From positions 1-64,000 of the forward strand of contig FMVK01000013.1 of NCBI GenBank assembly GCA_900102065.1: 64,000 nt of DNA, read 5' to 3'. Of this stretch, positions 33,327 through 42,139 are shown piece after piece (the stretch's first letter is position 1; each line of letters begins with the position of its first letter). Both the position numbers and the translations under genes were made by a program. The notes beneath the pieces are model-generated. The model searched no databases. It saw nothing but the letters and a program-made list of their open reading frames with translations, and had not been told where the DNA came from. This stretch comes from Lachnospiraceae bacterium XPB1003. GTDB lineage: Bacteria; Bacillota; Clostridia; Lachnospirales; Lachnospiraceae.

Positions 33327-34916
33327 TTAATCACAGCCTTCATCCGTCTCCAACGGTATCCCCCATATCAGACTTGCATCCCCTCCTATGCCATAAATTT
33401 CCTTAAAATAATCTGTTACCGACATCCCCCCTATATTCACAATAGTTATGTCATCAACTTCATCAATCGGGAGAGAATAGAATAACACGGCATCTGGATG
33501 GCATAACTGCATTTCATCCCTCACCCATTTTCGTCTGTCAGTGTCCGGCACATAAAATACATATTCTTCATCATAGCAAAGCGCTGAAGCCACATATGCA
33601 AATGACCTCGCATAGTTGATACAAACAAGTACATCATTATCTGTTGCATCAGCCACATCAGTAAGAATGGTCATATTCGTTTTAATATTGTCCACACGCA
33701 TAAAAGATAATACATTTGAAGCATATATCATACTATTTTTATCTTTTAGCGATTTTTCAAACAATGTCCCTTTAATAATTATTATCAGAAACATTGATGT
33801 TACCGCCAATATGCCCATTCTTAATAATTGTTTGCTGTCAGTTTCCTTTGATGTTTTAACAGCAAACATTATCATAAGAAGCACAATGTATGCCCAGAAA
33901 AGCAGCATTCTCAACTGGCCAAACAACAGACAATTGTCATAATATGCATACGAATGTCCCAGCGCCAGCATAAACAAACAGCCCAGAACTGCCGTAATGA
34001 AAACAATCAACAGATTCCATTTTTTTCTTAAAACAAATAACAAACAACCGGCTGCAAAACCCACAGGAATCAGAACAATTCCAGCAGCTCCACAGAACAA
34101 GTACTCGGAAAACCTTTTGGGAAGCACCCTGATATTTGTAAAAAGTACAGAAAAATCAAATTCACCTGCCCCCCCTTCATACATAATCATATCCGGGTTA
34201 AGCGAGAAAAACAAAGCTTTTCCAGCTAACAACAATACTCCGCTCAGAACACCTGCTACCAGAAATATGAATGTCCTTTTCCCATAAAAATCCTTTTTTC
34301 TTTCTATGAACTCATATAACAGTATTAGTCCGACAAGGGCTATGGATGACTCCGTCAGAATATAAGAAACTGACATAAACAGCCCGGCAAGATAATAATT
34401 CTTTTTCTTCTCCCCCGGATCCTCCAGCATCAGAAATGCTGCTATGGCAAGGGGAAATCCGTCAGTTAATGACCTCGGGACAGAAGTCAATACATCCCAC
34501 TGCCAGCTGCAGCTTACAGCAATCAGCAGAACCAGCCATGCACACAGTATTTTCCGTTTCTTTAATGCATAAATGGCACACATCACAAATGGACTCAGCC
34601 CCCAAACCATCGTCATAAACGGCAATGCGATATTCAGAGGGCATCCACACCAATAAAGCGGCACCGCTAACAAAGAGTCCAGCATACTGCCATAATCCTG
34701 TCCATAAAAGCATAGTTCTGGGAAATGACCATGGGCCATATGTACGGTCCCATACCACATAATAGCTTGATCATCATCAACATAAGCAAAGCAGTATCTA
34801 ATACAAACGTATAAACGCCATATTAAATATCCTCCCCAAGCAATAAGGTATAAAATTCTGACATACAGGTATGTCTTTTCAATCTTTTCAGTATTATTAC
34901 ATTCCTGTTTGTCCAT
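33327..34916 (-). CDS. Polytopic GT-C-like glycosyltransferase (element cargo)
   Basis: A 529-residue integral membrane protein with about ten hydrophobic segments and a soluble C-terminal tail of about 120 residues. The first outside loop contains YVDDDQAIMWYGTVHMAHGHFPELCFYGQDYG, resembling the acidic catalytic loop of GT-C fold enzymes that use polyprenyl-linked sugars. This would alter a surface glycan, a common cargo role, but that is inference. The composition is AT-rich and codon use differs from flanking chromosome genes. The start has only a weak GAGGG upstream. Confidence 0.6.
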   Translation of the reverse strand: MDKQECNNTEKIEKTYLYVRILYLIAWGGYLIWRLYVCIRYCFAYVDDDQAIMWYGTVHMAHGHFPELCFYGQDYGSMLDSLLAVPLYWCGCPLNIALPFMTMVWGLSPFVMCAIYALKKRKILCAWLVLLIAVSCSWQWDVLTSVPRSLTDGFPLAIAAFLMLEDPGEKKKNYYLAGLFMSVSYILTESSIALVGLILLYEFIERKKDFYGKRTFIFLVAGVLSGVLLLAGKALFFSLNPDMIMYEGGAGEFDFSVLFTNIRVLPKRFSEYLFCGAAGIVLIPVGFAAGCLLFVLRKKWNLLIVFITAVLGCLFMLALGHSYAYYDNCLLFGQLRMLLFWAYIVLLMIMFAVKTSKETDSKQLLRMGILAVTSMFLIIIIKGTLFEKSLKDKNSMIYASNVLSFMRVDNIKTNMTILTDVADATDNDVLVCINYARSFAYVASALCYDEEYVFYVPDTDRRKWVRDEMQLCHPDAVLFYSLPIDEVDDITIVNIGGMSVTDYFKEIYGIGGDASLIWGIPLETDEGCD

Positions 34917-34930
34917 TTCGTCTGTATACC

Positions 34931-34958
34931 CTCAAAAACCGCACTTCGAAAAGTGCGG
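34931..34958 (-). terminator. Minus-strand terminator between IS remnant and membrane-protein gene
   Basis: CCGCACTT (34939-34946) pairs with AAGTGCGG (34951-34958) around CGAA, with TTTTTGAG after it on the minus strand. It may shield the cargo gene from transcription, or be part of the IS end. Confidence 0.6.
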
Positions 34959-34979
34959 CATTTGCTGTAAATTGTATTT

Positions 34980-36606
34980 ATGCAACCAAATAAAATCTTA
35001 CAGGGAGATTATAATATATCTTCCCTGTATCATCAAATCAAACTTCCAATCGACATAGAAATATCTATCCCGTCTGATGACCCGGTGCGTCTTTTAGGTG
35101 CCTTTGTGGAGGAATGGACCTTTCCGACCTTTACGCTACCTATGAAAGGATCAGGAAAAATCAGGCTACACCACGTCAGATGCTCAAGATCATGATCTAT
35201 GCCGCAATGAACCGAATTTACTCAAGTCGCGACATCGAATCTTCCTGCAAAAGAGATATCAATTTCATGTATCTTCTCGAAGGTGCCCCGGCGCCGGACC
35301 ATTCCACGATTGCAAGGTTTAATCGCTGCATCTGTCACGGTGTTCAAAGCAGATAATGTCTGAAGTGGGAACAGTTCTCCTGGACCTTGGCGAGATTTCA
35401 GGTGAGAACATTTTTATAGACGGTACAAAGATTGAATCCGTAGCTAATAAGTATATTTTTGTCTGGAAAAAAGCCGTATCAAAAAATATGGTCAAACTTG
35501 GTGAAAAAATCTCCATGTTCTGTGCGGAATGCGAGGAACAGTACGGCATAAAGATTGTTTATGAAGACCAGATAACACTACAGACATTAAAAAGACTGAG
35601 AAAGAAGCTATACAAACTTAAGAAGGAAGAAGACGTCAAGTTTGTATACGGAACCAGAAAAAGAAAATCCGCACTTCAGCGTTCGATAGAAACTCTTGAT
35701 GCCTACATCGACAAGCTTAATGAATACAAAGAAAAAATCAGAATCTGCGGGAAAAGGAACAGCTATGCGAAAACCGATACCGATGCGACTTTTATGAGAA
35801 TGAAGGAATGCGCCATGCTCAACGGCCAATTAAAACCGGCGTACAACCTTCAGCACGGTGTTGATTCAGAGTATGTCACATGACTTGGTATTTATTCAAC
35901 CCCAACGGACACAATGACACTCATCCCCCTCTTAAAGGACATGGAAAAACACATGTCATTCAAATATAAAAACATAGTTGCTGATGCCGGTTATGAAAGC
36001 GAAGAGAATTATGTTTTCATAGAGCATAACAATCAGGCAGGATATATAAAGCCTCAGAATTATGAATTATCAAAGACAAGAAACTATAAAAAAGACATAA
36101 GCCGACGCGAAAACATGGATTATGATCCGCAGACGGACAGCTATACCTGTAAGAACAGAAAAAAACTGTCAGCCGTAGCGACAAGAACAGAACGGACAGC
36201 TACCGGTTACCTGCGAAAAGTCACTATATATGAATGCAAAAACTGTCGTAACTGTCCTTACAAGAAATCCTGTATCAAAGGCAACAATTGTAAAACGCCT
36301 TTTAAAGACAGGAAGAAAAGGCTGTACGTATCAAGAAAGATGGAAGAAAAAAAGGCGGAATGTCTTGAGCGTATACTGAGTGATTTCGGTACGCAGTTAA
36401 GATTAAACCGAAGCATACAGGCAGAAGGTTCTTTTGCAAACGTTAAGGAAGATATGAACTTCAGAAGATATCTTTACCGCGGAAAGGAAAATGTTCTGGC
36501 ACAAAGTACCCTGCTTGCAATCGGCTTTGATATAAATAAACTTCATCATAAGATTATGACAGGGCGAACGGGAACGCACCTGTTTGAACTAAAGAAAGCG
36601 TCATAA
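34980..36606 (+). pseudogene. IS1182-family transposase, inactivated by two frameshifts and one stop
   Basis: Pieces in three frames read as one DDE transposase: IKLPIDIEISIPSDDPVRLLGAFVEE, then MDLSDLYATYERIRKNQATPRQM through GAPAPDHSTIARF, then [25 protein letters not shown] and the long C-terminal part ending NVLAQSTLLAIGFDINKL. Frameshifts (each explained by one missing base) lie near 35112 and 35320. A TGA at 35881-35883 interrupts SEYVT-LGIYS where a Trp codon is expected. No clear terminal inverted repeats were found, so IS edges are undefined. Confidence 0.85.
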
Positions 36607-36787
36607 TTTTAGAAAATCAAAATTCAATCTGAAAAAAGATGCCAGCGATAAAATTGGTCTGTTAAGGTTTAGCCAAAAATAAGTCAGAAGTTAAAAATAA
36701 TAAAAAAACTTATAAAAAGAATATAGAAAAAGGGGCTGCGCTCTGTTGAATTACTCAACTAAAGAGACATTTTTTAGTTTTACTTAA

Positions 36788-37015
36788 TCAGATATCATCA
36801 TCGTCTATATTATTATCCTTGAATATATTATCAAACTTACCGCTTTCAAAGAAGTCGATCTGATCGTTTATCAGTTCCTTTAGGCCATCTTCCGTTTCTG
36901 TATAATCCTTATTGCGTGAGCCTGTATGCATGCATTCTGTTCCATCCGGACGATATATGGACAGGCTGCTTTTTCCGTATGTAACGGCAGTATATCCTCT
37001 GTATTCAACTTTCAT
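36788..37015 (-). CDS. Small acidic hypothetical protein
   Basis: A 75-residue protein (MKVEYRGYTAVTYGKSSLSIYRPDGTECMH at its start) with a strongly acidic C-terminus (KDNNIDDDDI). A good GGGAGGA site precedes the ATG at 37015. No family recognised. It follows the broken lipoprotein gene on the same strand by 41 bases. The preceding stretch 36607-36787 is AT-rich with no gene. Confidence 0.65.
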   Translation of the reverse strand: MKVEYRGYTAVTYGKSSLSIYRPDGTECMHTGSRNKDYTETEDGLKELINDQIDFFESGKFDNIFKDNNIDDDDI

Positions 37016-37056
37016 ATTATTCCTCCCGCATTAGTTGGGCTGGTGTAATATGATCC

Positions 37057-37880
37057 TTATAGCAACGTAGGTAATTTCATTTGTTCTATATTTGAAAACA
37101 TCCATTTGAGATACATATGTGAAACTATAGTATTCAGAATGTCTTCATCTATCTCACCACTCGGCGTTGCAGTATCAAATTCCAGCTTATCTGTTATTTC
37201 AATATAATAGTAATGAATCCCAGAGTGTGTCTTTTCATATACCAACTCTCCGTTTTCATCCGGGAGGAGACAATAATATGCATATCCATAAGTATCTAAT
37301 TCACTAAAACCATTACCTACAAAGTCCGCCCAGTAACACTTTCCTAACTCAGGTTTTTCGACCGTGTATCTGGGAATTCCGGTAGAATCTTTCGGAGCCA
37401 TACTGGTCGGCACCACATCCTCGGGGTAGAGGCTGATATAGACTCCATCTTCAGACTTTCCAAGCGTAGGGACCCTGTCAGTTATCCTTCGTACATAATA
37501 TTTTTTTCATTGATCGTAAATATAATATAGTCCAACCCACTGTCTTCTATAGTTACACCATCATCCTCTATATGGCACATATACACAGGCATACCATCTC
37601 CTCCAATCTCACTTCCATCAGCATAATGATACATGACCTTATAGTGGTTCTTCGGTACTTCTGAGTTATCATTTTTATTATTGTCGGTTTCTGGTACTTC
37701 GGTGGTGTTACTTGCACTGTTGTCGGCTTCGTTGTTGTCAGCAACCGGAGTTTCATAGATCTCGGTCGCTTCTTTTTCGGTAGTTTCAGGTTCCTCTTCA
37801 GTCTTTGTATTTTTTCCGCATGCTGCCACTGCAAATGAAAGTAATACTGCGAAAATTGAAATTAACAGTTTTCTTTTCAT
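37057..37880 (-). pseudogene. Lipoprotein gene split by a frameshift in an A7 run
   Basis: The first part (from 37880) encodes a lipoprotein with signal peptide and lipobox AVAACGK, a Thr/Asn/Glu-rich linker and a small domain ending INEKNIMYEG-stop at 37482. Adding one A to the run of seven at 37501-37507 restores a frame that reads INEKKYYVRRITDRVPTLGK and continues through GVYISLYPEDVVPTSMAPKD to 37057. The whole would be about 273 residues. The lesion may be a true mutation, a phase-variable tract or a sequencing error. Confidence 0.75.
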
Positions 37881-37910
37881 TCATTGTTAAACAATATGTT
37901 TTTCTCCAGT

Positions 37911-38066
37911 TACGTGAGTCTTTTTGACACTAATCAAAAGACACGTAGTAAAGTTACTCCCCCTCCCCTGGTTAGCCAGCGCTAACCAGAGCTATAATTG
38001 TCTTTTTTTACTAAAATTTTCTGGATTTTATAACTTCGCAAGCATAGAATGCGTACTCCCGCATTC
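37911..38066. other. Stem-loop cluster, candidate replication origin or oriT of the element
   Basis: Three inverted repeats lie together between the lipoprotein remnant and the replication-initiator-like gene: an imperfect arm pair at 37911-37946, the perfect CTGGTTAGC-CAGC-GCTAACCAG at 37968-37989 next to a C-rich tract, and GAATGCG-N6-CGCATTC at 38047-38066. Such clusters occur at plasmid origins and transfer origins. No protein-coding frame is supported in 37881-38150. Confidence 0.45.
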
Positions 38067-38150
38067 ATCGCTTCGCTCCCATTTAGGGTGCCCCCTGATA
38101 CCCCGTTTAACCATCAAATAACATATATATAATTGCCAGTATGTTTCGTC

Positions 38151-38978
38151 TCATCTTCCTACATACACTCGTTTTTTTTGCGGTTTCAATCCGCAAATAA
38201 CATCCTCATATTCACTCCAAGATGATGCGCCCACATCACTCCAAATCTCTTCTTCTGTTCGCTCCATAAATTTGCCGGCGCGATTTTTTTGATAATTTGA
38301 TACATTTGATTTTTGTTCTTTCATCTCATAATTCTCGCGTACCGCCTTTATCAACCATCCCGTTTTGTTCATAATATCCACGGTCTGTGATTCAAGGATT
38401 TTCTTTGCTTTCTCAAGCCTTGTCACATTATTCCCGGACACCCTTATCAAGGTTTTAATATCCTTTTTTGTAAGATCAGGAAACATAGCAGCGATTGTAC
38501 TATACAATTCCATTTTTTCGATTTCATATTCTTCCTCTTCGACAGGAACAACAACACTTTCACTTGTTGTTGATATATTTATATCTTTATTTTCTTTTTC
38601 TATTTTGTTATTTATTTCCGTTGGGCTGTCCGTGTCGGTAGAGCCGTGTTGGTTTAACCGTGTCGGGAAATCCGCCACGGTTGATCCCTCTGGAAAAACT
38701 TCTATTTCCGTTGTAAATCTTCCTTTTTCGCCCCTCCGCTGAGTTCTTTTTAGATATCCGCAGCTTTCCAGATTTTGCAAAGAAGATCGGATCGCATCTT
38801 TTCCATCGAGAGATATGGCGCTTAATCCGGCTATGCTGAATTCCCAACCATCAGGAAGAGAACAAAGCATGCACAATACGCCCCTATCCCTCATTGAAAG
38901 TCTTGTGTCATGGAACATATGATTCGATACTATTGTGAAATTATTTTGTGTTCTGTTTTTAAGGATCGGCATATTCAT
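38151..38978 (-). CDS. Replication-initiator-like HTH protein of the element
   Basis: A 275-residue protein starting with the HTH block NNFTIVSNHMFHDTRLSMRDRGVLCMLCSLPDGWEFSIAGLSAIS and NLESCGYLKRTQ, found at the N-terminus of replication-initiator or replisome-organiser proteins on clostridial mobile elements. A variable Thr/Ser/Glu linker follows, then a DnaD-like helical part (MFPDLTKKDIKTLIRVSGN, MNKTGWLIKAVRENYEM). It likely starts replication of the excised circle from nearby stem-loops. Confidence 0.65.
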   Translation of the reverse strand: MNMPILKNRTQNNFTIVSNHMFHDTRLSMRDRGVLCMLCSLPDGWEFSIAGLSAISLDGKDAIRSSLQNLESCGYLKRTQRRGEKGRFTTEIEVFPEGSTVADFPTRLNQHGSTDTDSPTEINNKIEKENKDINISTTSESVVVPVEEEEYEIEKMELYSTIAAMFPDLTKKDIKTLIRVSGNNVTRLEKAKKILESQTVDIMNKTGWLIKAVRENYEMKEQKSNVSNYQKNRAGKFMERTEEEIWSDVGASSWSEYEDVICGLKPQKKRVYVGR

Positions 38979-39057
38979 TCTCCTTTATTCAAAGAGCAAA
39001 GTTTAATACAAAACAAAAACTCCATGAATCTACTGATATGATCCACAGAGATTGTCT

Positions 39058-39077
39058 GTTCTAACTTTTGTTCTAAC
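39058..39077 (+). repeat. Right integrase arm-type site
   Basis: Second copy of the 20-mer at 30178-30197, in the same orientation, 127 bases inside attR. The rest of 38979-39204 is AT-rich and holds no gene. Confidence 0.7.
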
Positions 39078-39204
39078 CAAAAGTCATTTTTTAAATATTT
39101 ATTCCATGTTATCGAGAATTAAAAGTTGGAAATATGTTTTCAGAAAACCAATATTTAACCGGTTTTATAACTAAAAATATATTAGAATTAAAGCAAAAAT
39201 GATA

Positions 39205-39248
39205 TTCGGGACGCAGAGGTCGCAAGTTCAAATCTTGTCGCATCGATA
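39205..39248 (+). repeat. attR, 44-bp direct repeat (tRNA-Pro 3' half)
   Basis: Identical to 30062-30105. It keeps the anticodon loop, T arm and acceptor 3' strand of tRNA-Pro without the 5' half, so it is not a functional tRNA. Confidence 0.95.
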
Positions 39249-39250
39249 TA

Positions 39251-39832
39251 TTACGGATCCTGTGGGTCCGTTTTTTCATTATCAGACTCATCCAGACCGT
39301 AGGCAGCTTCCTGCGCGTCAATAAAATCCCTTATCTCTCCTCCTACATCCACCTCATCATACACCTTCTCTTCTTTCTCTCCCCAGAGGGTGTCGTACTC
39401 TTTATGCTTTTTCTTCTCCAACAGTTCTCTGGCCTGCATATTCTTGGCAACCTGATACATCTTGTCATCATATTCCATGAGTTTTTTCTCATCCGACTGA
39501 GGAACGATGTCACCGTTTGCCATACGCCTGAATACCATCATGATCTTCCCCATATCTTTGGCATATTCTTCCATGGCATCACCCTGCTGTTCGGCCGAAT
39601 TTACATTCTGAATACCCGCAACATACTCACTGTAGTGCTCTCTCTGTTCACGAAGCTTCTCTTCCATAGCTCTGGCTTCTTCGGATATCTCAAGCGCAAC
39701 ACCATTTTCATCCACAGGCTTTTCATTATGCAGCAATGCACTGACCTGTGACCTAAGTGCCGGATCATCCTGAAGTCTTTTTATTGACCTGCTGTCAAAA
39801 TATGAATTTTTAGCATCAGGATTAACCAGCAT
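39251..39832 (-). CDS. Hypothetical helical protein
   Basis: A 193-residue, charged, mostly helical cytoplasmic protein (MLVNPDAKNSYFDSRSIKRLQDD at its start; MRRMANGD-like FRRMANGDIVPQSDEKKLMEYDDKMYQVAKNMQ in the middle). The start at 39832 follows GAGGAGGACACGAT. No family recognised. Its stop codon lies three bases from the mobile element's right repeat, so insertion did not disrupt it, and its 3' end doubles as the old tRNA terminator. Confidence 0.7.
   Translation of the reverse strand: MLVNPDAKNSYFDSRSIKRLQDDPALRSQVSALLHNEKPVDENGVALEISEEARAMEEKLREQREHYSEYVAGIQNVNSAEQQGDAMEEYAKDMGKIMMVFRRMANGDIVPQSDEKKLMEYDDKMYQVAKNMQARELLEKKKHKEYDTLWGEKEEKVYDEVDVGGEIRDFIDAQEAAYGLDESDNEKTDPQDP
39253..39276 (+). 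terminator. Original tRNA-Pro terminator, stranded by the insertion
   Basis: ACGGATCC-TGT-GGGTCCGT then TTTTTT lies just after the attR copy, as expected for the ancestral tRNA terminator. It overlaps the last codons of the minus-strand gene at 39251. Confidence 0.8.
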
Positions 39833-39892
39833 ATCGTGTCCTCCTCTATCCAATGACCACTGAAATCATTCCAACAATCAATTTTAGATCGG

Positions 39893-40672
39893 TTATAAAT
39901 CAGTCGCCTTTTTAACTATATATATATATCTTGCCATCTCTTTAGAATAATCCTCAAAGGACTTATCCGCATAATCGGTTTGTGCTACAAGCATATCATA
40001 CCATTCCCCGTTTCCTTCCTTCTCGAATTCTTCCTTAAAGGAAAGCGCCGCTTCTCTTTTCCTTCGAAGAAGATCATATGATTCCCGGCTGATGTCTATG
40101 CACTCATAAGATATATTCTTTTCCGTCAGCACCTTAGCTAAAACAGAGGTTCTTTCGTTCTCTGTTTTGGGCATCACATCGCCTTCCTGATAGAATGCCA
40201 TAAATACACCGGTACTTTTTAGCCATCTCATGATCTGATCCACGAATTTTGACATATCCGGTGCGAAGTACATGGTATCGAGAGAGATAATGACATCAAA
40301 CATTTCCGACTGATATTCGATCTTTCCCATCATCCCCTGACGAAAATCCGAATTATCTATGAATAATTCTCTTGCTGTTTCTATCGCCTTCCCGGAATAA
40401 TCAAATCCATGAATAAAAGCGCCCGTCTTCTTCTGAACGTATCCCAGAACCTTTCCGTTCCCGCAGCCGATATCGAGAATATGTGCCTGTCCGTCTTTCG
40501 GAACATACGGGAGGATCCGATCTATCTGACTTATATCACTGAATCCATCCTGAGAAAAATCCTCGCCGAAGGCCTTCCTGCAAAACTCTCTGAAAGCAAC
40601 CGACTCCTTTGCCATCATATAAAACTGTTCATATTCTTCATAAAAAAGAAGCTCTTTTAATTCCAATCCCAT
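39893..40672 (-). CDS. Class I SAM-dependent methyltransferase
   Basis: A 259-residue methyltransferase: motif I is HILDIGCGNGKVLGYV, motif II FIHGFDYSGKAI, and motif IV reads FDVIISLDTMYFAPDM, followed by LKSTGVFMAFYQEGD. The substrate is not evident. The start has ACGGAGA upstream. It is a minus-strand neighbour of a membrane-protein gene and a TetR gene. Confidence 0.85.
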   Translation of the reverse strand: MGLELKELLFYEEYEQFYMMAKESVAFREFCRKAFGEDFSQDGFSDISQIDRILPYVPKDGQAHILDIGCGNGKVLGYVQKKTGAFIHGFDYSGKAIETARELFIDNSDFRQGMMGKIEYQSEMFDVIISLDTMYFAPDMSKFVDQIMRWLKSTGVFMAFYQEGDVMPKTENERTSVLAKVLTEKNISYECIDISRESYDLLRRKREAALSFKEEFEKEGNGEWYDMLVAQTDYADKSFEDYSKEMARYIYIVKKATDL

Positions 40673-40710
40673 ATCTCCGTTTATGTCTTCACTCAGGTCT
40701 GATCTTATAT

Positions 40711-41319
40711 TTACATTTTATCCTTTTCTTTGAAATGCAGGAATGACAATATGCCTATCGGAAGAAAATATAAGCACCAAATCTCCAGTGCTATCGTTCC
40801 TCCGTTTGATGAAGAGCCGCCACCTCCAATAAACATGCCTGTCATCGGAAGTATCAGGCAGCCCGGGAAAAACAGGCCATGCAAAAGCAATAATATCTTA
40901 AGCGCCTTATCTTTACCGTTTTCTGCTTTTATCGTCAGTCCGATAAAGAATGTCGAAAGCGCCATAATACCGTATCCCAGCATATCCAGATTGAACATAA
41001 GCCCCATAGAACTGTAACCCAGGACCCGCATTGCGTCCTCTCCCAACTCCTCATTGATGACCGTTGTGCACTGAGTAAAATAAACGATCATTACCAGGGT
41101 TGCATATACTCCTGACATCACAAGTGCTGTTCTTCCCGCTGCTTTTTTATCCTCCGCGCACTCCGCATCAAATGCCGCGATCATGCAGATAAAACTTATC
41201 GACAACAATATACATACAAAATAGCTTCCATAATTAAATCCGAACAACCCGAATATCGCAAAAGCGATGACCGTTGCCGCATTGAAAAGTGAACCGATCA
41301 TTCCTATCTTTCCGTTCAT
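40711..41319 (-). CDS. Six-helix membrane protein of unknown function
   Basis: A 202-residue integral membrane protein with about six helices (first FNAATVIAFAIFGLFGF; fourth YGIMALSTFFIGLTI) and a glycine/serine loop (GGGGSSSNGG) before the last helix. No family confidently recognised. AAGGAGG precedes the start. The TetR gene upstream on the same strand probably regulates it. Confidence 0.75.
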   Translation of the reverse strand: MNGKIGMIGSLFNAATVIAFAIFGLFGFNYGSYFVCILLSISFICMIAAFDAECAEDKKAAGRTALVMSGVYATLVMIVYFTQCTTVINEELGEDAMRVLGYSSMGLMFNLDMLGYGIMALSTFFIGLTIKAENGKDKALKILLLLHGLFFPGCLILPMTGMFIGGGGSSSNGGTIALEIWCLYFLPIGILSFLHFKEKDKM

Positions 41320-41412
41320 TAATTTAATTCCTCCTTGATCATACCTTTTACATCTTAAACTTATTTTTTATCTGAAATCATTATAGCTAATTCTAATTAG
41401 CCGTCAATATGT

Positions 41413-41445
41413 GCAAAAAAAACCTGCTTACAGAAAGTAAGCAGG
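41413..41445 (-). terminator. Terminator of the TetR gene
   Basis: CCTGCTTAC (41423-41431) pairs with GTAAGCAGG (41437-41445); on the minus strand eight T residues follow. Confidence 0.93.
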
Positions 41446-41452
41446 CAACAGA

Positions 41453-42139
41453 TCATTTTGCAGAGCGCTTCTTAACTGTTCCGGCCGTCCCGGCTGTTCC
41501 GGTATGCCGACGCGCGCCGGACGGATTTCCCGAGCTTAAGTGCCGGAGCACAACGTCCTTAGGTACGCCTAATGACACAAGACGCAAGACACCGAATTCT
41601 TCCTGCATCTTATGAAAATATTTACGGGTTCCCGCGATAGAACCGTTGAATATCAGTGTGGAAAGCCCCTGTGTATATACGATACAGTCACGTATAAATG
41701 AAGCTGCCATTTCCTCAGTTACATTATAGTCGGCAAATTCCTGTGAAATAGCCTTTTTCAGGTCCCCATATGTAGGGATCATTGTATTTTTTACCTTCGG
41801 GACCTTTGTAAATCTTATAAATTCCGAAATATTAGGCTCATCAAAAACAAAATCCACGGATTTCTTTCCCACTAAAGCCAGTGCTGCGCTTGGCAATATG
41901 GAACCATCTCCGTTTATAATATGCTCCGCTATCTTGGAGTTCATATATGTCGTCGCCTTAACGAGCAATTCCGAGCGAAGTCCGTCCATGCTTCCGAACT
42001 GCCAGGATATAGGTTGTGTGGACATCCTGAGTTCTCTGGCTATCCTGCTAATATTGACAGCATTGCATCCCTCATTCCGAAGGAGCTCAAATGATTTTTC
42101 GAGTATTTCTTCTTTTGTGATCAGATTCTTGCGTCCCAT
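41453..42139 (-). CDS. TetR-family transcriptional regulator
   Basis: A 228-residue TetR-type repressor: N-terminal HTH (LITKEEILEKSFELLRNEGCNAVNISRIARELRMSTQPISWQFGSMDGLRSEL) and a helical ligand domain with FIRDCIVYTQGLSTLIFNGSI. The C-terminal tail is low-complexity (HTGTAGTAGTVKKRSAK). It is the first of a minus-strand set with a membrane protein and a methyltransferase, with its own terminator between. Confidence 0.88.
   Translation of the reverse strand: MGRKNLITKEEILEKSFELLRNEGCNAVNISRIARELRMSTQPISWQFGSMDGLRSELLVKATTYMNSKIAEHIINGDGSILPSAALALVGKKSVDFVFDEPNISEFIRFTKVPKVKNTMIPTYGDLKKAISQEFADYNVTEEMAASFIRDCIVYTQGLSTLIFNGSIAGTRKYFHKMQEEFGVLRLVSLGVPKDVVLRHLSSGNPSGARRHTGTAGTAGTVKKRSAK

Larger units (their letters stand above)
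30062..39248. mobile_element. Integrative mobile element (about 9.1 kb) in tRNA-Pro
   Basis: Perfect 44-bp direct repeats bound the region at 30062-30105 (within intact tRNA-Pro) and 39205-39248. Inside lie a tyrosine integrase next to the left end, two excisionase-like HTH proteins, a divergent repressor with three operators, a replication-initiator-like gene near the right end, cargo genes and a dead IS1182-type transposase. No capsid, tail, portal, conjugation or relaxase gene is seen, so a prophage or self-transmissible ICE is unlikely; an integrative mobilizable or satellite-like element fits better. Cargo genes are more AT-rich by eye than the flanks, consistent with acquisition. Confidence 0.92.

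Noticed and set aside
37057-37416. A separate 119-codon gene starting at an internal Met.
   Set aside because: It lacks a ribosome site and joins the upstream lipoprotein frame when one A is added to an A7 tract.
39205-39246. Second tRNA-Pro gene.
   Set aside because: Only the 3' half from the anticodon loop onward is present; it is the attR copy.
30062-39248. Prophage interpretation of the tRNA-Pro element.
   Set aside because: Integrase and repressor are phage-like, but there are no terminase, portal, capsid, tail or lysis genes in 9.1 kb.
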